Shown here in pieces: positions 60,413 through 64,000 of a stretch of DNA of 64,000 nucleotides. Each line of letters begins with the position of its first letter. Within the stretch, counting starts at the first letter, position 1. The notes below the pieces were generated by a model. It had not been told where the DNA came from, did no database searches, and was given only the letters and a program-made list of their open reading frames with translations. The translations under genes were made by a program, and so were the position numbers. This stretch comes from JACZUI01 sp965216725. Its GTDB lineage: Bacteria > Actinomycetota > Acidimicrobiia > Spongiisociales > ZC4RG35. Where the stretch lies: contig CBDCGI010000005.1 of NCBI GenBank assembly GCA_965216725.1, positions 1-64,000 of the forward strand. Direction: 5' to 3'.

Positions 60413-61799
60413 GGAGGGTCAACTCCGGTTCCTCAGCCAGACGGCGGGCCATTTCCTCGTCGTTCACGTGAGGAGCCCCCCAGGTCTGGCCGGTCTTGTT
60501 CAGCGCCCTTTCGAACGCGTCAACGACGTCGGGGTGGAACTGGCGCCCGGAGTGCCTGCGTAGCTCTCCCAAGGCGTACTGCTGTGACAACGCCATCCGG
60601 TAGCTGCGTGCCGACGTCATGGCGTCGAAGGAGTCGGCAACGGCGACGATGGAAGCCTCGAGGCTCGGAGTGCGCCCTTCGGTGTGCCCCTGACCTCCGT
60701 AGCCGGTCCCGTCGTAGTTGGAGTGATGGCCGGAGGCGATATAGACCATCGGTTGCAGGAAATCCACTTCGGCGAGGATCTCCTCCACGAGGTGGGCGTG
60801 CTTCTTCATCTCCTCGTACTCGTCGTCGTCGAGACGACCTCTCTTCCGAATCAGCTCGGTGGGGACGGCCAATTTCCCCAGATCATGGATGAGTGACGCC
60901 CACTTCACCGTTTCCAGCTGGGTGCCTGTGAAAGCCAGCTCCTCTCCGATCAACTGGGCGAAGTAGGCCACACGCTCCGTATGACCTCTGGTGTACATGT
61001 CTTTGGCCTCGAGGGTCTTGACGAAACCTTTGATCGAGCTGAGATGGGCCTCTCGCAACTGGGAAAAGGCATACAACGACATGTGGCCGATGCCATAGAC
61101 CCCGACCACCAGCACCAGGAGGGCAGGACGATCCACGATGAGATAGGCGGCACCGATCAGACCTCCGAGAAGGCCCATGCCCACTTCCGAGGTGAAGATG
61201 ACGTGCATCTTCGACCAGGGCTCCAGGTTGTCTCCGCCAAATACACTCTTGACCGCCGCGCGGATCATCAAAGTCTGCACGGTGACGTAGGCAAGAGCTG
61301 CGAGTGTGCAGGCAACCGCCACACGAACGAGATCCTCCTGGCCAATGTCGACTACCCGACCCAGATTTGCGTCGAGAATGAAACCGGCCACCGCAGCAGC
61401 AACGACGATCTGGCCGGCGTTGGCCACCGGTTGGAACACACGACGATCCCGGAGATCATCCGGAGTGAGAAAAGCGGTGGCCCCCATCAGGGCCATGCCA
61501 AACATGGCGTCCGATCCGGGTTGGATGGCGAAGATCACCCCGGCCGTCATCATCACCATTACTGACGATGAAGCGAGCATCCGATCGTTCACCTCGACAG
61601 CGAAGAAGTCGAGAATCACAAAGAGGATGGTGAAGGGGAGCCAGACGGACCAAGAGAACGGCTCAGATACCGCGTAGGAGACCACAAGCGCTGAGACGCC
61701 GAGAGCCAGATATGTGGCTCCGATCTTGAGCTTCCGTTGCGCGGTCAGACCAAGACGGTCATACCGTCCCCGCCAGCCGTTTCGTTGATTCCATTCCAT
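60405..61799 (-). CDS. Membrane HD-GYP domain phosphodiesterase
   Basis: A 464-aa protein with eight or so helices in residues 25-260 and a C-terminal HD-GYP domain: YTRGHTERVAYFAQLIGEEL, SLIHDLGKLAVPTELI, and HHSNYDGTGYGGQGHTEG where the GYP motif reads GTGYGG. Full-length HD-GYP proteins hydrolyse c-di-GMP; the metal ligands are kept here, so activity is plausible. It is the first gene of the pair and lies next to a 480-bp hairpin-rich region. Confidence 0.88.
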   Translation of the reverse strand: MEWNQRNGWRGRYDRLGLTAQRKLKIGATYLALGVSALVVSYAVSEPFSWSVWLPFTILFVILDFFAVEVNDRMLASSSVMVMMTAGVIFAIQPGSDAMFGMALMGATAFLTPDDLRDRRVFQPVANAGQIVVAAAVAGFILDANLGRVVDIGQEDLVRVAVACTLAALAYVTVQTLMIRAAVKSVFGGDNLEPWSKMHVIFTSEVGMGLLGGLIGAAYLIVDRPALLVLVVGVYGIGHMSLYAFSQLREAHLSSIKGFVKTLEAKDMYTRGHTERVAYFAQLIGEELAFTGTQLETVKWASLIHDLGKLAVPTELIRKRGRLDDDEYEEMKKHAHLVEEILAEVDFLQPMVYIASGHHSNYDGTGYGGQGHTEGRTPSLEASIVAVADSFDAMTSARSYRMALSQQYALGELRRHSGRQFHPDVVDAFERALNKTGQTWGAPHVNDEEMARRLAEEPELTLRG

Positions 61800-62287
61800 A
61801 ACCGGGCCCCGACAGTTGACTAACTGTCACATATGGAGGTGGTGAGCCGGCGTCTTTCCTCAGCCGATCCTTAACCCTTTACGCAACCAGCCTCCGCCGG
61901 TGGGCGTATTGGGGAAATCGGTATCCGTGCAAACGGGCCATTTTGATCTCGACGCTCACCTCGGGGTGTCTATTTCACCGACCTGGTGTCGGTGCTGACG
62001 ATCCGCTCCGCTGGGTAGTAGATGTGCGTTTTACTTCATAGGCCGACGTCTGACGCCGGTCTCACCCTTCCCGTCGATCTCTCGACGGAACCTTCACATG
62101 TCAAAAGGCCCCTGACTTCGCCCGCCATGTGGGCCGGGGCTGACGGGTCAAGGACCACATCGCCCCACGGCTACCTGAATGGATAGCTCCAGCGGGAGCC
62201 AATCTAGAGGTTCGGTACCGGGTGAACAAGAAGAAAGTCACTCAATGTCGTCACGGGCGACGCTCCGAGTTGTACGCTTCCCTGGCC
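61800..62287. other. Gene-poor region with several hairpins upstream of the HD-GYP operon
   Basis: No convincing gene. Perfect inverted repeats are GACAGTT/AACTGTC (61811-61828, 4-nt loop), CACCGAC/GTCGGTG (61976-61994), and CCGTCGA/TCGACGG (62071-62088, 4-nt loop). A GC-rich paired region with GCCCG/GGGC follows at 62117-62150. The region separates divergent genes and could hold two promoters and a leader RNA. I compared it by eye with c-di-GMP riboswitch consensus elements and saw no match. Confidence 0.4.
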
Positions 62288-62908
62288 ATGGATGTTGTCG
62301 CCCTCCAGGAGAAGATCACTCGCATCGATGGGGTCGAAGCGGCACGAGTCGTGGGCGGCAAAGGCAGAGTCGCCGAGATTCATGTTCTTGCCCGCCGCAA
62401 CAAGACCCCAAAACAGCTCGTACGCGATGTGCAATCACTGAGCCAGGCCCTGTTCGGCCAAGACATCGACCGGCGTGTGGTCTCGGTGGTCCAACTAGCC
62501 GACTCCGACCTCGACGGAGGAGTCAGGCCGGCTCTGGTGGACGTTGCGGAGACGCTCGACGGATCACGGGCCGAGGTCAAGGTCACACTCCGCTGGGATG
62601 GCCAACTCCTCACCGGGCTGGCCACCGGCGCCGCGGCATCGACGATGCGAGCGCGCCAGGTTGCCGAGGCAACTGTTGACGCGATTCGAGCCGCCACCCA
62701 CCCAGACGCCGCATTGGCGGTCAGTTCGATGGACGTGCCGACTCTCGGAAGCCGCAAGGTGGCGGTGGCACAAGTGGTCCTGGTCACCGAGGCCACGGAG
62801 AAACACCTGATCGGCGCGGCCTATATCGACGAAGACGAAGCGCGCGCCGTGGTACGTGCGGTGCTGGACGCCCTGAATCGCGTCTTGCCCGACTTGAAGA
62901 CCGACTAG
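62288..62908 (+). CDS. Conserved-looking protein, unrecognised
   Basis: A 206-aa cytoplasmic protein with beta-alpha repeats: ITRIDGVEAARVVGGKGRVAE, then KTPKQLVRDVQSLSQALFGQ, and a second half RQVAEATVDAIRAATHPDAA with VVLVTEATEKHLIGAAYIDE. The duplicated helix-strand pattern suggests a two-part fold, and the amphipathic first strand resembles ligand-binding regulatory domains. No known motif. I chose ATG 62288; frames from 62222 or 62270 are also open. It overlaps the convergent oxidoreductase gene by 4 nt. Confidence 0.65.
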   Translation: MDVVALQEKITRIDGVEAARVVGGKGRVAEIHVLARRNKTPKQLVRDVQSLSQALFGQDIDRRVVSVVQLADSDLDGGVRPALVDVAETLDGSRAEVKVTLRWDGQLLTGLATGAAASTMRARQVAEATVDAIRAATHPDAALAVSSMDVPTLGSRKVAVAQVVLVTEATEKHLIGAAYIDEDEARAVVRAVLDALNRVLPDLKTD

Positions 62909-63918
62909 CTGCGAATCTGTCGGATCACCTCCGACTGGGCATCGGGGTCGAGCGACATCACGTTGCCCAGGGCATAGAAGCCGACCCGTTGCAATCTTCC
63001 GGTGCACCGATCCCTGATCGCTTCGCCAAGCTTTTCGATGGGGGCGATCACCGCCACTGCCTCTACGGCCTCGTCGGGCACGACGCCGATCATCTTGTCC
63101 CACTCTCCACGCCTCGACATCGCACGCAGCTCACCGTTGAAGTCCCAATCCTCGGCCTCGAAGATTGGTGCGTAAGACGGCGTTGACCCGTAGAACGAGA
63201 TCTGCTGGCGGATCGGCTCCATCGCCTGCTCCAATTCGGCCTGACTCTCACCGGTGGCAACAAACAGGGCGGTAACACGCTCGACATCGCCAAGGGTGCG
63301 TCCACCTGCCTCAGCGCCCTCTTCGATCTGCGGCAGCACAACATCGTCCAGATAGCGTGCCGTGTGAAACGGGTGGACATGGAAACCATCGCATATCTCC
63401 CCTGCCATCCTCGAGAGGTAAGGGCCTACGCCCGCGATGTAGACCGGAACATCCGGGTGGTTGATCGGACCTGGATCAAAAAAGGGTGTCATCAGAGAGA
63501 ATTGGTAGAACTCACCGTCATAGCGAAGTGGGGTCGACTGTTGCCACGCGTCCCAAATGGCACGCATGGACAGGATGTAGTCGCGAAGACGGGGACCGGG
63601 CTTGTCCCAAGCAGTCGAGAATCGACGGGTGATATGCGCCCTCACCTGGGTTCCAAGTCCGAGCATGAACCTGCCTCGGGACATCCGGGCTAGATCCCAT
63701 GCCACCATCGCCATTGCCATCGGCGACCGAGGAAAGGCCACCGCGATTCCCGTACCCAGCTCGAGATCGGCCCCCACCGACGAGGCCACCGCCAAGGGAA
63801 GAAAAGGGTCGTGCTGAGTCTCGGCGGTGAAGAAACCGTCGAAGCCGATGCTTTTGGCCCGTTGTGCAGCCTCGGCGGCGACCTCGGGGGCGCCTGAGTA
63901 CCAGAAATCCACTTTCAT
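62905..63918 (-). CDS. LLM-class F420-dependent oxidoreductase
   Basis: A 337-aa enzyme of the luciferase-like monooxygenase superfamily, F420-dependent type. DFWYSGAPEVAAEAAQRAKSI begins the TIM barrel; AETQHDPFLPLAVASS, LELGTGIAVAFPRSPM and MLGLGTQVRAHITRRF are family blocks. ATG 63918 is used since the 26 residues before it are not conserved-looking. Such proteins reduce or oxidise varied substrates with coenzyme F420; the substrate is unknown. Confidence 0.88.
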   Translation of the reverse strand: MKVDFWYSGAPEVAAEAAQRAKSIGFDGFFTAETQHDPFLPLAVASSVGADLELGTGIAVAFPRSPMAMAMVAWDLARMSRGRFMLGLGTQVRAHITRRFSTAWDKPGPRLRDYILSMRAIWDAWQQSTPLRYDGEFYQFSLMTPFFDPGPINHPDVPVYIAGVGPYLSRMAGEICDGFHVHPFHTARYLDDVVLPQIEEGAEAGGRTLGDVERVTALFVATGESQAELEQAMEPIRQQISFYGSTPSYAPIFEAEDWDFNGELRAMSRRGEWDKMIGVVPDEAVEAVAVIAPIEKLGEAIRDRCTGRLQRVGFYALGNVMSLDPDAQSEVIRQIRS

Positions 63919-63964
63919 GAAAGCCAGGTTAGGGGGGCTCGCCGAGCGGGTAGCCTTGGTAGCC

Positions 63965-64000
63965 ATGAATCGAGCCGCAAAGCTGCTGGGAATCATTGGA
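63965..64000 (+). CDS. Start of a gene cut by the window end
   Basis: ATG at 63965 begins MNRAAKLLGIIG, open to the last base. It is divergent from the F420-type oxidoreductase across 46 bp. Too short to identify. Confidence 0.3.
   Translation, partial: MNRAAKLLGIIG

Noticed and set aside
61800..62287. c-di-GMP-I or c-di-AMP riboswitch
   Set aside because: The conserved core sequences of both families could not be found on either strand.

Overview
The window is high-GC actinobacterial DNA. The best fit is an Acidimicrobiia-like member of Actinomycetota, inferred from gene content only: class E sortase, SepX/GlpR-like and MoeA/Glp genes beside galU, an F420-type LLM oxidoreductase, DUF5317, twin membrane HD-GYP proteins, an AfsR/SARP regulator and NarL-type two-component systems. 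No rRNA gene is present; one intact tRNA is.

Positions 1 to about 26,500 are an accessory region built against an intact tRNA-Ala(CGC) at 26425-26501 (minus strand). To its left, the 3' half of that tRNA recurs at about 7265, 9499, 14776 and 19911, with a shorter T-arm copy at 1875. The four internal copies and the intact gene sit in the same layout: a left arm with two TGTGG boxes about 75 nt from the tRNA 3' end, TGACCAG boxes beside the core, and a right arm of the same type exactly 50 nt past the anticodon-loop end (replaced by the tRNA 5' half at the intact gene). These junctions cut the region into tandem cassettes of about 2.2, 5.3, 5.1 and 6.5 kb. No cassette encodes a recognisable integrase. 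Cargo is regulators plus small enzyme or membrane modules: AraC with SnoaL and SRPBCC proteins; two TetR modules with paralogous membrane proteins; an FAD oxidase with an AfsR-like STAND regulator; and DUF3800, a structured RNA candidate, a lipoprotein, a membrane protein and a two-component system with a degenerate kinase. Older, more eroded material lies further left: a histidine kinase/response regulator pair, a CPA2 antiporter, a DUF1254/DUF1214 protein, a Bax1-I protein, a tRNA-Val 3' fragment and a truncated DUF202 gene. I regard this array of integrase-less, tRNA-bounded cassettes as the main discovery candidate.

From 26,500 rightwards the content looks like stable chromosome. There is a translin-like gene; a leftward cluster plsY-galU-moeA/glp-moaC-sepX/glpR-like; fmdB, a SAF-domain protein and uppP; dapB overlapping a class III aminotransferase; a spermidine-synthase-like membrane protein; an aldehyde dehydrogenase; a mechanosensitive-channel-like protein; and an MFS transporter. 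A polyamine block follows: agmatinase, a C45-family protein, potABCD, a small P-loop kinase, a putrescine-type aminotransferase and an FAD-dependent amine oxidase. Import, transamination and oxidation of putrescine or spermidine could all be done from this locus, with the nearby aldehyde dehydrogenase finishing the pathway.

The right end carries mrp (Fe-S carrier) divergent from a SufR-like regulator across a perfect 16-bp palindrome, aconitase, a TlpA-like thioredoxin, a class E sortase, an enoyl-CoA hydratase, DUF5317, two HD-GYP membrane proteins behind a 480-bp hairpin-rich region without a gene, an unrecognised protein and an F420-type oxidoreductase. A truncated reading frame begins at the last 36 bases.
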